Positions 17,521 through 26,180 of a stretch of DNA of 64,000 nucleotides are shown here, in pieces. This DNA comes from Flavimaribacter sp039888615. Lineage in GTDB: Bacteria; Pseudomonadota; Alphaproteobacteria; Rhizobiales; Rhizobiaceae. The DNA is taken from assembly GCA_039888615.1 (NCBI GenBank), contig JBDQQS010000009.1; one strand, 5' to 3'. Both the position numbers and the translations under genes were made by a program. Position 1 is the first letter of the stretch. Every line of letters begins with the position of its first letter. The notes under the pieces were generated by a model. That model searched no databases. It was not told the DNA's origin and saw only the letters and a list, made by a program, of their open reading frames with translations.

Positions 17521-17548
17521 AGGAATTATTCCAGATTGTTGGTCGGCG

Positions 17549-18478
17549 TCAAAGCGCCTTTTCCAGTTCGGGCAAGGCCTGGAAGAGGTCTGCGACGAGG
17601 CCGTAGTCGGCGACCTGGAAGATCGGCGCCTCCTCGTCCTTGTTGATGGCGACGATGACCTTGGAGTCCTTCATGCCAGCCAGATGCTGGATTGCGCCGG
17701 AGATGCCGCAGGCGATGTAGAGGTCGGGCGCGACCACCTTGCCCGTCTGACCGACCTGCCAGTCGTTCGGAGCGTAGCCGGCGTCGACCGCCGCGCGGGA
17801 CGCGCCGACGGCGGCGCCCAGCTTGTCGGCCACCGGAAGGATAACTTCCTGGAACTTCTCGGAGGAGCCGAGCGCCCGGCCGCCGGAGATGATGATCTTC
17901 GCAGACGTCAGCTCCGGACGATCGCTTTCCGAAAGCCTCGCCCCGACGAAGGTCGACAGACCCGGGTTCGCTGCAGCGTCCACGCTCTCGACCGAGGCCG
18001 AACCGCCTTCGCCGGCGGCCTGGAAGCCGGCCGTGCGCACCGTGATCACCTTCTTCGCATCGGAAGACTGCACAGTCTGGATGGCGTTGCCCGCATAGAT
18101 CGGACGCTTGAAGGTGTCAGCGCTCACAACATCGGTGATGTCGGAGATCTGCATCACGTCGAGCAGGGCGGCGACGCGCGGCATGATGTTCTTTCCGCTG
18201 GTCGTGGCCGCGGCCATGATCGTGTCGTAGTCGCCCGCCAGCGAAACAATGAGCGCGGCCGTCGGTTCGGCAAGGCCGTTTTCCAGTTCGTCGGCCTCGG
18301 CGAGCAGCACCTTTGTTACGCCGTCTAGCTTTGCGGCGTCGTCAGCGACGCCTTTGGCGCCCTTGCCGGCGACCAGCACATGGACGTCGCCGCCGATTTC
18401 CTTCGCCGCCGACAGCGCCTTCGCCGTCTGGTCGGACAGGGCCGCATTGTCGTGATCTGCAAGAAGAAGTGTTGTCAT
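17549..18478 (-). CDS. etfA: Electron transfer flavoprotein, alpha subunit
   Basis: 309 residues. The C-terminal FAD domain carries the family signature GRALGSSEKF and the LYIACGISGAIQHLAGMKDS segment. The N-terminal domain (TLLLADHDNAAL..) packs against EtfB. ETF collects electrons from acyl-CoA dehydrogenases for ETF:ubiquinone oxidoreductase. I start at the ATG with GGACGA about 9 nt upstream; an in-frame ATG two codons earlier is too close to it. It lies 16 nt after etfB. Confidence 0.95.
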   Translation of the reverse strand: MTTLLLADHDNAALSDQTAKALSAAKEIGGDVHVLVAGKGAKGVADDAAKLDGVTKVLLAEADELENGLAEPTAALIVSLAGDYDTIMAAATTSGKNIMPRVAALLDVMQISDITDVVSADTFKRPIYAGNAIQTVQSSDAKKVITVRTAGFQAAGEGGSASVESVDAAANPGLSTFVGARLSESDRPELTSAKIIISGGRALGSSEKFQEVILPVADKLGAAVGASRAAVDAGYAPNDWQVGQTGKVVAPDLYIACGISGAIQHLAGMKDSKVIVAINKDEEAPIFQVADYGLVADLFQALPELEKAL

Positions 18479-18494
18479 CGTCATTCGTCCTTTA

Positions 18495-19244
18495 TTACAG
18501 CACGCCGGCTTCGTTTTTCAGCTTGTCGACCAATTCGGCGACGCTCTCCACCTTCACGCCGGCCTTGCGGCCTTCCGGCTCCTTCGTCTCGACAACCTTG
18601 AGACGCGGAGCGGTGTCGACGCCGTAGTCGGCGACCGTCTTCTTGTCGAGCGGCTTCTTCTTCGCCTTCATGATGTTGGGAAGCGAGGCGTAGCGCGGCT
18701 CGTTGAGACGCAGGTCCGTCGTGACAACAGCCGGCAGCTTGATCTCGACCGTCTGCAGACCGCCGTCGACTTCCCGCGTCACGTTTGCCACGCCGTCGCC
18801 GATCTCGACTTCGGAAGCGAACGTGCCCTGGCTCCAGCCAAGCAGCGCCGACAGCATCTGGCCGGTCTGGTTGGCGTCGTCGTCGATCGCCTGCTTGCCG
18901 ACGATCACGAGATCGGGCTTTTCCTCCTCGACGATGCTCTTCAGGATCTTGGCGACCGCCAGCGGCTCGACCAGATCGTCCGTCTGCACCAGAATGCCGC
19001 GGTCCGCGCCCATGGCGAGCGCCGTGCGGATCGTTTCCTCGGCCTTGGCCGGTCCGATCGATACAGCGATGATTTCCTCGGCCTTGCCGGCTTCCTTGAG
19101 GCGGATCGCCTCCTCGACGGAAATCTCGTCGAAGGGGTTCATCGACATCTTCACATTCGCGAGTTCCACTCCGGAGCCGTCAGATTTCACACGGATCTTG
19201 ACGTTGTAGTCTACAACCCGCTTCACGGGCACGAGGATTTTCAT
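18495..19244 (-). CDS. etfB: Electron transfer flavoprotein, beta subunit
   Basis: 249 residues, starting MKILVPVKRVVDYNVKIRVK, the conserved EtfB start. NPFDEISVEEAIRLKEAG and the AMP-binding GKQAIDDDANQTGQM segment are present, as is the C-terminal arm with the LPNIMKAKKKP loop. It carries AMP and docks the dehydrogenase through its recognition loop. AAAGGGAAA sits just upstream of the ATG. It forms an operon with etfA. Confidence 0.95.
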   Translation of the reverse strand: MKILVPVKRVVDYNVKIRVKSDGSGVELANVKMSMNPFDEISVEEAIRLKEAGKAEEIIAVSIGPAKAEETIRTALAMGADRGILVQTDDLVEPLAVAKILKSIVEEEKPDLVIVGKQAIDDDANQTGQMLSALLGWSQGTFASEVEIGDGVANVTREVDGGLQTVEIKLPAVVTTDLRLNEPRYASLPNIMKAKKKPLDKKTVADYGVDTAPRLKVVETKEPEGRKAGVKVESVAELVDKLKNEAGVL

Positions 19245-19460
19245 GCGTTTCCCTTTCCCATAGCTCGCCGAGACACGTTTTCGGCGCGATATGCCTTATC
19301 TGCCCCTTCTTCCTGTTTCTGACCGAAAGACGACATTATCGTACAAGATTCGGCCAGAAATGCAGGAAACGGGCATTTCGGTGCGTTTATCGTGCGGGTC
19401 ACATATCGGCAAGCGACCGTTTCCGTCAATCGGTTTGGACCTGATTTGGCTATTTTGCCG

Positions 19461-20219
19461 CTACCCGCGACCCCAGCGTGGTTGATCCTTCGGCTTGTCC
19501 TCCTCAACGACGACAGCGCGCGGCGTCTCGATGCGCCGATCGAACAGCGGCACGGCGCGGCGTCTGAACAGGAAGACCAGTACAGCGCCGGCGGCCAGTC
19601 CGCCGATATGCGCGCCCCAGGACACGTTGCCCGCACTGTCGCCGAACAGCATGACGACCTGCAGAATGATCCATATCCCGAGCGGTATCCAGGCCGGCAG
19701 GGGCAGGGGAATACGCCCGAAAGCAAGAACCCACAGCCGGACTTTCGGATGCAGAACGAGATAGGCGGCGACGACGCCGGCGATCGCTCCGGACGCGCCG
19801 ATGAGCGGCGCCTGGGACTCCGGCATGACATAGCCATGCAACACGGCGCCGGCGATCGCGCAGAGACAGTAGAAGGCGAGGAAGCGGACATGGCCCATCG
19901 CGTCTTCGACATTGTCTCCAAAGACCCAGAGGAAAAGCATATTGCCGGCAAGATGGAGGAAATCGCCATGCAGGAAGGCGTAGGTGAGATAGGTCGCGCG
20001 TTCGGGAACGAGGACGAGGTCCGGCGTCAGATCGGCATAGCCGTTGGCGACCGCCGGTATATATCCGAGGCCGAGAATGGCGGCAGCGGTGAAATCGCTG
20101 CCAGCGCCGGCGCCCGCCGTCACCATCCAGATCGCACAATTCGCGATGATCAGGCTCAGCGTGACGTATTGCATCCTGATATATTTCAGGCCGTTGCGGT
20201 CATGCAGCGGGATAAACAT
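19461..20219 (-). CDS. Rhomboid family intramembrane serine protease
   Basis: 252 residues with six or seven membrane helices. The oxyanion HxxxN motif is H89-LAG-N93, the nucleophile is Ser143 in GASGAIAG, and the general-base His is H204 in GAHIGGLAAG, so the catalytic dyad is complete. The sequence belongs to the group common in alphaproteobacteria (FIPLHDRNGLKYIRMQYVT at the N-terminus). I start at ATG 20217-20219, which matches that conserved start. The cobalamin adenosyltransferase gene ends 7 nt upstream, so the two are likely cotranscribed. Confidence 0.9.
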   Translation of the reverse strand: MFIPLHDRNGLKYIRMQYVTLSLIIANCAIWMVTAGAGAGSDFTAAAILGLGYIPAVANGYADLTPDLVLVPERATYLTYAFLHGDFLHLAGNMLFLWVFGDNVEDAMGHVRFLAFYCLCAIAGAVLHGYVMPESQAPLIGASGAIAGVVAAYLVLHPKVRLWVLAFGRIPLPLPAWIPLGIWIILQVVMLFGDSAGNVSWGAHIGGLAAGAVLVFLFRRRAVPLFDRRIETPRAVVVEEDKPKDQPRWGRG

Positions 20220-20226
20220 GGCCGCC

Positions 20227-20805
20227 CTATCTGTGTTTGCCGGGAACCCACAGCACGTCGCCGCGGCCGTCGTCATTGGCGCATCGCGCGGCGACGAAAA
20301 GCAGGTCGGACGCCCGGTTGACGTATTTTATGGCGGCCGGCGAGACGATTTCGCTGTCTTTCGCGCCGAGCGCGACCATCAGCCTTTCGGCCCGGCGGAT
20401 GACGGTGCGCGAAAGATGCAGGGCGGCGGCGGCTGGAGAGCCGCCCGGAAGAACGAAGGATTTCAGCGGTTCCAGACGGGCGTTCAGCGCGTCGATGTCG
20501 GCCTCAACGCGCTCGACCTGCTGGTCGGTCACGCGCAGCGGCTCATAATCGAGCTTCTTGCCGGTGTCAGGCGTCGCGAGATCGGCGCCCAGATCAAACA
20601 GGTCATTCTGCATGCGGGCGAGAATGGCGTCGATGTCCGGCAATTGGCCGGTATGCAGCCGCGCCATGCCTATGCAACTGTTGCCTTCGTCGACCGCTCC
20701 GTAAGCCTCGACGCGCAGGTCGTATTTCGGCCGGCGCGCGCCGTCGCCGAGACCGGTCGTGCCGTCATCGCCGGTTCTTGTGTAGATTTTGTTGAGTTTG
20801 ACCAC
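20227..20805 (-). CDS. ATP:cob(I)alamin adenosyltransferase, PduO type
   Basis: 192 residues. The N-terminal ATP-binding motif YTRTGDDGTTGLGDG (about residues 8-22) and the central FVLPGGSPAAAALHLSRTVIRRAER segment are the PduO/MMAB signatures. It transfers the adenosyl group from ATP to cob(I)alamin to make coenzyme B12, needed for methylmalonyl-CoA mutase, ribonucleotide reductase or other B12 enzymes. The start codon is GTG. It follows a small twin-helix membrane protein gene. Confidence 0.93.
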   Translation of the reverse strand: MVKLNKIYTRTGDDGTTGLGDGARRPKYDLRVEAYGAVDEGNSCIGMARLHTGQLPDIDAILARMQNDLFDLGADLATPDTGKKLDYEPLRVTDQQVERVEADIDALNARLEPLKSFVLPGGSPAAAALHLSRTVIRRAERLMVALGAKDSEIVSPAAIKYVNRASDLLFVAARCANDDGRGDVLWVPGKHR

Positions 20806-20862
20806 TTGCGCCTACCATCCCTCTCGGTTTTTCCGGGAGTTCCAGGCGCCGGCGCTGAAGCG

Positions 20863-21060
20863 TCAGCGGCCGCCGCCGGTAATCCAGAGAAAGGCGACAA
20901 TAAGAACGACCGCGACGAACTGCAATATGATGCGCATCTGCATCAGCTTGTTTGAGAAGTTTCCGTCACCGCCGCGCATCATGTTGATCAGGCCGCGAAC
21001 GAGAACAAGGACCACCGCTCCCATGACAACGAGTATGGTGAAGTAGAGGAAGGTCGACAT
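20863..21060 (-). CDS. Small twin-transmembrane-helix protein (HIG1-like)
   Basis: 65 residues with two membrane helices (about 3-25 and 42-62) joined by a short basic loop, RGLINMMRGGDGNFSNKLMQMRI. This fits the 'twin transmembrane helix small protein' family of alphaproteobacteria, distantly related to mitochondrial HIG1 proteins that associate with respiratory complexes. It usually lies next to the cobalamin adenosyltransferase gene, as here. Its function in bacteria is unknown. Confidence 0.75.
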   Translation of the reverse strand: MSTFLYFTILVVMGAVVLVLVRGLINMMRGGDGNFSNKLMQMRIILQFVAVVLIVAFLWITGGGR

Positions 21061-21108
21061 GACTGGTCCGTTATAAAGTGGGGTGCGACTTTTCTGGCCA
21101 TGTAACAG

Positions 21109-21942
21109 TTATGACCGGCTTTTCAAGACGGCGTGGAAAAGGGGCGCAGGAAGCAGCCGCTTCAAAATGACGCCGGTCCGTGCCGGCGTAGTGACAATGT
21201 AATGCGGTTTCGGCCGCGGATTATCAAGCGCATGCCGCAGGACGCGATAGATCGCATCCGGCCTGAGCTTGGCCCGGTTTTTCACACCGCCCTGTCGCAG
21301 CCTCTGCAATTGCGCCTCGTACTCATTCCGGTGAACGGAGGCTTCGATGTCGATGAATTTGGCGACATAGGGCAATGCATTGAGTGCGATCTTTGATTCG
21401 ATCGGGCCGGGTTCGATGAGGCTGACCTCGACGCCGGAGCCGTCGAGTTCGTAGCGCATCGCGATCGACAGCGCCTCGAGCGCGCCCTTGGAGGCGGCGT
21501 AGGCGCCCCGGTAACGCATCGGAACCAGGCCCAGGATGGAGGAACATTGCACGATCCGGCCGTGGCCCTGATCGCGCATGACCGGTATGACGCGGCGGGT
21601 CAGGTCGTGCCAGCCGAAAAAGTTCGCCTCGAATTGCTCTCGCAGGGCCTCGACGGGCAGATCCTCGACCGCGCCCACCTGGCTGTAGGCGCCGTTGTTG
21701 AACAGCGCGTCGAGCCGGTTTTCGGTCTTGTCCAGCACCTTGCCGACGGCGTCGGCGATGCTCTGCGGCCTCGCATAGTCGAGGTAGAGCGCCTCCAGGC
21801 CGTCGCGTGTCAGAGCTTTGATGTCGTCCGGCTTGCGCGCGGTGGCGAATACACGCCAGCCATCGGCCTTGAGCGCCCGCGCGCACCAGGCGCCGATGCC
21901 GGATGAGCAGCCGGTAACGAGAATCGATCTTTCTTGCGTCAT
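21109..21942 (-). CDS. Short-chain dehydrogenase/reductase (SDR family)
   Basis: 277 residues. The classical SDR nucleotide motif is TGCSSGIGAWCA (about residues 9-20), the NNG motif appears in DALFNNGAYSQ, the catalytic Ser in VQCSSILG, and the YxxxK dyad in YAASKGALEALS. The C-terminal region (PKPHYIVTTPARTGVILKRLLP) is typical of the retinol-dehydrogenase-like subgroup. The substrate is unknown. I start at ATG 21940-21942; a longer frame on this strand is antisense to the BrkB gene. Confidence 0.88.
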   Translation of the reverse strand: MTQERSILVTGCSSGIGAWCARALKADGWRVFATARKPDDIKALTRDGLEALYLDYARPQSIADAVGKVLDKTENRLDALFNNGAYSQVGAVEDLPVEALREQFEANFFGWHDLTRRVIPVMRDQGHGRIVQCSSILGLVPMRYRGAYAASKGALEALSIAMRYELDGSGVEVSLIEPGPIESKIALNALPYVAKFIDIEASVHRNEYEAQLQRLRQGGVKNRAKLRPDAIYRVLRHALDNPRPKPHYIVTTPARTGVILKRLLPAPLFHAVLKSRS

Positions 21943-22075
21943 GGAAACTTCCGTCCTGTCCGTCTGGCCCTTCGTCCGGCGAAGCAGCCGTGATGTCAAT
22001 GCCATGCGACACGCGCCTGCTTGACTATGGGCGGCTTGTGTGCGGCAAATGGCGGCAGGCATCGAAGGTCGAATC

Positions 22076-22924
22076 ATGGACTGGACGCGGTATTGGAGGA
22101 TTGTTTCGGGCGCGGTCCGCCATTTCAACAATGACGATGGTTGGGCCATGGCGAGCCATGTCGCCCTGTCTTCCCTCATGGCGCTGTTTCCGTTTCTGAT
22201 ATTCGCCACGTCGCTGGCGAGTTTTCTCGGCGCGCACGCCTTCGCCGAGACGGCCGTGCATCTCATTTTCGATACCTGGCCGTCGCGGGTCGCCGACCCG
22301 ATTTCCCGCGAGGTGATGGATGTGTTGACGGTCAATCGCGGGGGGCTCCTGACGATCAGCGTCGCCGCCGCCTTCTTCTTCGCCTCGAACGGGGTGGAGG
22401 CGCTGAGAGTCGCGCTGAACCGCGCCTACCGGGTCAGCGATACGCGCTCGATCTTTTTTACCCGCGCGCAAAGTCTCGGTTTCGTGCTTGTGGCGACGGT
22501 GTTGATGATGGCGATCAGCTTTCTTCTCGTGCTTGCGCCGCTCGCCGAAACGCTATTGGCAAAATATGTTCCCGCCGCCGGCAAACTGATCGCGCTGATC
22601 AAGGACTGGCGGCTGATCATTGCAGCGGCTGTTTTGCTGATCGGCCTCATCGTATCCCATAAATGGCTGCCTGCGGGCAAACGCAGCATCTTTTCCATTC
22701 TGCCGGGCATCGTCGTCACGTTCGTGCTGTGGATTGTCAGCTCCATGATTTTCGCGGCCTATCTGAAAACCTTTGCGAACTATTTCAGCACCTATGCGGG
22801 TCTGACGTCGCTGATGATCGCGCTGATCTTCCTCTACATCATCGGAGCCATCTTCATTCTCGGCGCCGAACTCAATGCGTCGATCATCATCGAGGCGCGG
22901 GAAGACGAACGCCGCAATTCCTAA
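22076..22924 (+). CDS. YihY/BrkB family membrane protein
   Basis: 282 residues with six predicted membrane helices. The N-terminal region (DDGWAMASHVALSSLMALFPFLIF) and the C-terminal YAGLTSLMIALIFLYIIGAIFILGAELNA segment are the conserved marks of the BrkB (once annotated 'ribonuclease BN') family. The family's transport or envelope function is not established. The start chosen has GAAGG about 8 nt upstream; it is divergent from the SDR gene. Confidence 0.87.
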   Translation: MDWTRYWRIVSGAVRHFNNDDGWAMASHVALSSLMALFPFLIFATSLASFLGAHAFAETAVHLIFDTWPSRVADPISREVMDVLTVNRGGLLTISVAAAFFFASNGVEALRVALNRAYRVSDTRSIFFTRAQSLGFVLVATVLMMAISFLLVLAPLAETLLAKYVPAAGKLIALIKDWRLIIAAAVLLIGLIVSHKWLPAGKRSIFSILPGIVVTFVLWIVSSMIFAAYLKTFANYFSTYAGLTSLMIALIFLYIIGAIFILGAELNASIIIEAREDERRNS

Positions 22925-23033
22925 AATTCGAGCGAATTCGGCAAAGCTGTCTTTAAGGATTTGCGCCATGATGCACACTTGTGAGCAGGACATCCGGGCG
23001 GCGGGTCCTGCCTGAGCTTGTGGAGAGTTTTCA

Positions 23034-23324
23034 ATGTCCGCTCAGATGTCCAACGAAGTGCTTTATGGATTGCTGGCCGGTTGCGTCATGGCCAGCTTCT
23101 TTGTCGGTCACGCCATGGACGGCGTGATGGGGCGCGCCGGTTTTGGGGTTCTCGGCAATATGCTGGTGCTGATAACCGGCCTGTTCATCGGCATCTTCTC
23201 CGCTGATCTGCTCAATCTTCGCACGACCCACATGGAAGTCCTCGGCGGAGCGGCGATCATCGGCTCCTTCACGGCGCTGATGCTGCTGGCGATTTTGAAA
23301 TATCTATTCCTGAAGGTGGACTGA
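23034..23324 (+). CDS. Small membrane protein of unknown function
   Basis: 96 residues with three hydrophobic segments (about 9-25, 38-58 and 70-92) and glycine-rich turns (GHAMDGVMGRAGFGVLG). The layout and Gly spacing recall small GlsB/YeaQ-type proteins, but I do not recognise a family motif, so that is only a guess. GGAGAG lies 7-12 nt before the ATG. Its last 21 nt overlap the end of the convergent gluQ gene. Confidence 0.65.
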   Translation: MSAQMSNEVLYGLLAGCVMASFFVGHAMDGVMGRAGFGVLGNMLVLITGLFIGIFSADLLNLRTTHMEVLGGAAIIGSFTALMLLAILKYLFLKVD

Positions 23325-24230
23325 CGCGTTTCCGGCGCCGCCGGAGCGGGGGGCGTCGTCCATTGCGTCCAAGACGTCGCGGGGCGATAGGCCAGCCTCC
23401 CGCATGGCGCGGATGGAACGATCGCGATGGGTTTTCGACAGCTTCTTTCCGTCCGGCCCCAGAAGCAGTTCATGGTGGTGATATCGCGGCTCGGGCAGGT
23501 CCAGCAATCGCTGCAGCAGACGGTGGACGGCGGTCGCGTGAAACAGATCCTGCCCACGCACGACGTCGGTGATTTCCTGCTCCGCGTCGTCCACGACGAC
23601 GGAGAGATGATAGCTGGTGGGCGTGTCGCTGCGCGCCAGGATGACATCGCCCCAGCGTGCGGGATCGGCCTCCAGCACGCCGCGCGCGCCGTCCGGACCA
23701 GAGCCCTGTTCATTCCAGGTCAGATCCCCACCGACGCTCGCCACGGCCTGCGCCATATCGAGCCGCAGGGTGTAGGGGCGACCGCTTTGGGTCAATGCAT
23801 CCCGTTCGGACTGCGAGGCGTCCCGCTCAAGACCCGGAAAATGCGGCTGCCCGTCGGGATCGCGCGGCCAGATCTCGCCCCTGGCCTCAACCGTGTCGAC
23901 ATGCTCGCGGATTTCCCGCCGCGACATCGACGCCGGATAGACAAGCCCCATGTCGTCCAGCTTGCGCAGGGCTGACCGGTAGGCGTCGAAATATTCGCTC
24001 TGGCGCCGAACCGGACCGTCCCATCCGATGCCGAGCCATTGCAGATCCTCCGTGATCTGGCGCTCGAAGGCGGGCGTGCAGCGGGCCTGGTCGATATCCT
24101 CCATCCGCAACAGCATCACGCCGCCGGACCGATCCGCCATTTGCCGGTTGAGACAGGCGGACAGGACATGGCCGAGATGGAGTTCGCCATTGGGACTTGG
24201 CGCAAAGCGGAAGACCTGGCGGTTCGTCAT
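23304..24230 (-). CDS. gluQ: Glutamyl-Q tRNA(Asp) synthetase
   Basis: 308 residues, about the length of GluQRS and lacking the anticodon-binding domain of GltX. The class I motifs are FAPSPNGELHLGH (HIGH box at residues 18-21) and KKLSKT in the KMSKS position. It attaches glutamate to the queuosine at position 34 of tRNA-Asp. I start at ATG 24228-24230, which gives the conserved MTNRQVFRFAPSP; an in-frame start 63 nt earlier has no RBS. It overlaps the convergent small membrane protein by 21 nt. Confidence 0.9.
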   Translation of the reverse strand: MTNRQVFRFAPSPNGELHLGHVLSACLNRQMADRSGGVMLLRMEDIDQARCTPAFERQITEDLQWLGIGWDGPVRRQSEYFDAYRSALRKLDDMGLVYPASMSRREIREHVDTVEARGEIWPRDPDGQPHFPGLERDASQSERDALTQSGRPYTLRLDMAQAVASVGGDLTWNEQGSGPDGARGVLEADPARWGDVILARSDTPTSYHLSVVVDDAEQEITDVVRGQDLFHATAVHRLLQRLLDLPEPRYHHHELLLGPDGKKLSKTHRDRSIRAMREAGLSPRDVLDAMDDAPRSGGAGNASVHLQE

Positions 24231-24299
24231 GTGCTCTCTGTCTTGCCGTGCTATGGTTCGTTCGAATAACGCGCAACCGGACGCCGGGTTCAAGCAATA

Positions 24300-24950
24300 A
24301 TGGATTTCACTGTCATTGCCAGCAAAACCGATGTCGAGACCGGTCTCGATGCGCTTTGCGCGGCCGATCCGAGATTGCTGGAGGTGCGGCGGAAGGCGGG
24401 TTTAACGCCGCTGCGCAGGCAGGATCCGGGGTTCGCCGGTCTCGCGCAGATCATCGTCGCGCAGATGGTTTCCAAGGCCAGCGCCGCCGCGATCTGGGGG
24501 CGTCTGACTGACCAGACCGGGGGCGCAGCGCCGGCTCGCGTCGCCGCGCTCACCGATCAGCAATGCCGGGCGATCGGCCTGTCGCGCTCCAAGGAAAACA
24601 CGCTGCGAGCGGCGGCGAACGCCGTACTGTCAGGCGCGCTCGATCCGCAGGATCTCTGCCGCGTCCCTGCTGAAGAGGCCATCGCCGCCATGATTGCGAT
24701 CAAGGGTATCGGCCGGTGGACGGCGGAGGTCTATCTGCTGTTTTGCGCCGGCCACGCGGACATATTTCCGGCCGGAGACGTGGCGCTACAGAGCGCGGTC
24801 GCGCACGCCTTGCGCCTTGCTGACCGGCCAACGCAGAAGCAGCTCTATGCGCTGTCGGAGGAGTGGAGCCCCTGGCGCGGGGTCGCCGCCAGACTGTTCT
24901 GGGCCTACTATGCGAAAGAGATGCGGCGCGCCGACGTCATTCCGGCGTAA
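24300..24950 (+). CDS. DNA-3-methyladenine glycosylase II-like base-excision enzyme
   Basis: 216 residues of the HhH-GPD superfamily. The helix-hairpin-helix is IKGIGRWTAEVYLL (about 134-147), and the catalytic aspartate is D160 in FPAGDVALQ, as in AlkA/MAG. It lacks the N-terminal AlkA domain, so it belongs to the shorter AlkA-like group that removes alkylated purines. It is divergent from gluQ. Confidence 0.88.
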   Translation: MDFTVIASKTDVETGLDALCAADPRLLEVRRKAGLTPLRRQDPGFAGLAQIIVAQMVSKASAAAIWGRLTDQTGGAAPARVAALTDQQCRAIGLSRSKENTLRAAANAVLSGALDPQDLCRVPAEEAIAAMIAIKGIGRWTAEVYLLFCAGHADIFPAGDVALQSAVAHALRLADRPTQKQLYALSEEWSPWRGVAARLFWAYYAKEMRRADVIPA

Positions 24951-25087
24951 AGAGACAGTATTACGGCGCGCGCGGAGCCGATGCGCGATATCGCTTCCCC
25001 GCTTTATATTCCTGAGATAACTTCACAATCCTGTAACAACAGGCCTAATATACCATTATCAACGTGCGAATCACTCAGGAGAGTGAG

Positions 25088-25645
25088 GTGACAGTAGCTG
25101 TATCGCCGGACTCACTGCCGGCACTTGTTTTGAACGCCGATTACCGGCCTCTGAGTTACTACCCCCTGTCGCTGTGGTCCTGGCAGGACGCCATCAAGGC
25201 CGTCTTCCTGGACCGCGTCAACATTCTTGCGGAGTACGACTTCCGCGTCTCGTCCCCGAGCATGTCTCTGGCCCTGCCGAGCGTGGTGTGCCTCAAAAGT
25301 TACGTCAAGCCCAGCCGGCACCCGGCCTTCACACGCTTCAACGTCTTCCTGCGCGACCGCTTCCGCTGCCAGTACTGCGGCGCTGAAAACGACCTGACCT
25401 TCGACCATGTGGTTCCGCGCCGCTTCGGCGGGGAGACGACCTGGGAGAACATCGTCGCCGCCTGTTCGTCGTGCAACCTGAAGAAGGGCGGAAAGATGCC
25501 GCAGCAAGCGCGCATGTTCCCGTCGCAGAAGCCCTACCATCCGACAGTGCACGACCTGCACAACAATGGCCGGCAGTTTCCGCCGAACTATCTGCACGAA
25601 AGCTGGATGGACTACCTCTACTGGGACGTCGAACTGGAGCCGTAA
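25088..25645 (+). CDS. HNH endonuclease family protein
   Basis: 185 residues. A zinc-knuckle HNH fold lies at about residues 92-135, with C94-x2-C97, His107 in FDHVVPRRFGG, Asn121 in WENIVAACSSCN, and C127-x2-C130. The N-terminal PALVLNADYRPLSYYPLSLWSWQDAIKAVF block is conserved in a widespread alphaproteobacterial group of chromosomal HNH proteins with unknown physiological substrate. The start is GTG 25088-25090 with CAGGAG 7 nt upstream; the frame is also open to 25064. Confidence 0.85.
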   Translation: MTVAVSPDSLPALVLNADYRPLSYYPLSLWSWQDAIKAVFLDRVNILAEYDFRVSSPSMSLALPSVVCLKSYVKPSRHPAFTRFNVFLRDRFRCQYCGAENDLTFDHVVPRRFGGETTWENIVAACSSCNLKKGGKMPQQARMFPSQKPYHPTVHDLHNNGRQFPPNYLHESWMDYLYWDVELEP

Positions 25646-25654
25646 CAGTTCCGG

Positions 25655-26170
25655 TCAGTCTCGGCGCCCGAAGGCGAGGCGCAGCGAGAACCAGGCGAGC
25701 ACGGCGCTTGCCAGAACGTTCCAGCCGGCGAGCGACAATCCGAAAATCCGCAGCGCCGCTTCGTCGCAGGAGGGCGGTGTGATGGCGTTGAGATCGTCGA
25801 GCAGGCTGCCGGCGTCCGTTGCGCCGCCGGCGACGCCGCTGCATGCGGACGGTCCCGGCCACCAGCCCCATTCGACGCCGGAATGATAGGCGCCGAGGGC
25901 TGCGCCATAGACCATGAGAAGTCCGCCTGCGAGCGCCAGCACGCGTGTCAGGATCGCCGGCAACTTCAGCCAGGCTGACAGCGCCGAGAGAACCATCAGC
26001 GGCGCGCCGATGTAGTAGGGCGTGCGCTGTTCCAGGCACAGGGCGCAGGGGATATAGCCGCCTATGTGCTCGAAGCCGAGCGCGGATCCCACGACCGCCG
26101 CCATGGCGAGCCCTGCGGCAAGTAGCCAGGGCGCGGCGCTACGGTCCACGGGGGCGGTCAATCTCGGCAT
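25655..26170 (-). CDS. dsbB: Disulfide bond formation protein B
   Basis: 171 residues with four membrane helices. The quinone-side cysteine pair is C42-ALC45 (IPCALC), and the second periplasmic pair is C110 and C135 (GPSAC...PPSC), so the redox relay is complete. It re-oxidises DsbA with ubiquinone as acceptor. No dsbA is nearby. GAGG lies 7 nt before the chosen ATG. The next gene on this strand, a DedA-type protein, ends 10 nt upstream. Confidence 0.87.
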   Translation of the reverse strand: MPRLTAPVDRSAAPWLLAAGLAMAAVVGSALGFEHIGGYIPCALCLEQRTPYYIGAPLMVLSALSAWLKLPAILTRVLALAGGLLMVYGAALGAYHSGVEWGWWPGPSACSGVAGGATDAGSLLDDLNAITPPSCDEAALRIFGLSLAGWNVLASAVLAWFSLRLAFGRRD

Positions 26171-26180
26171 GGCGGGAACC

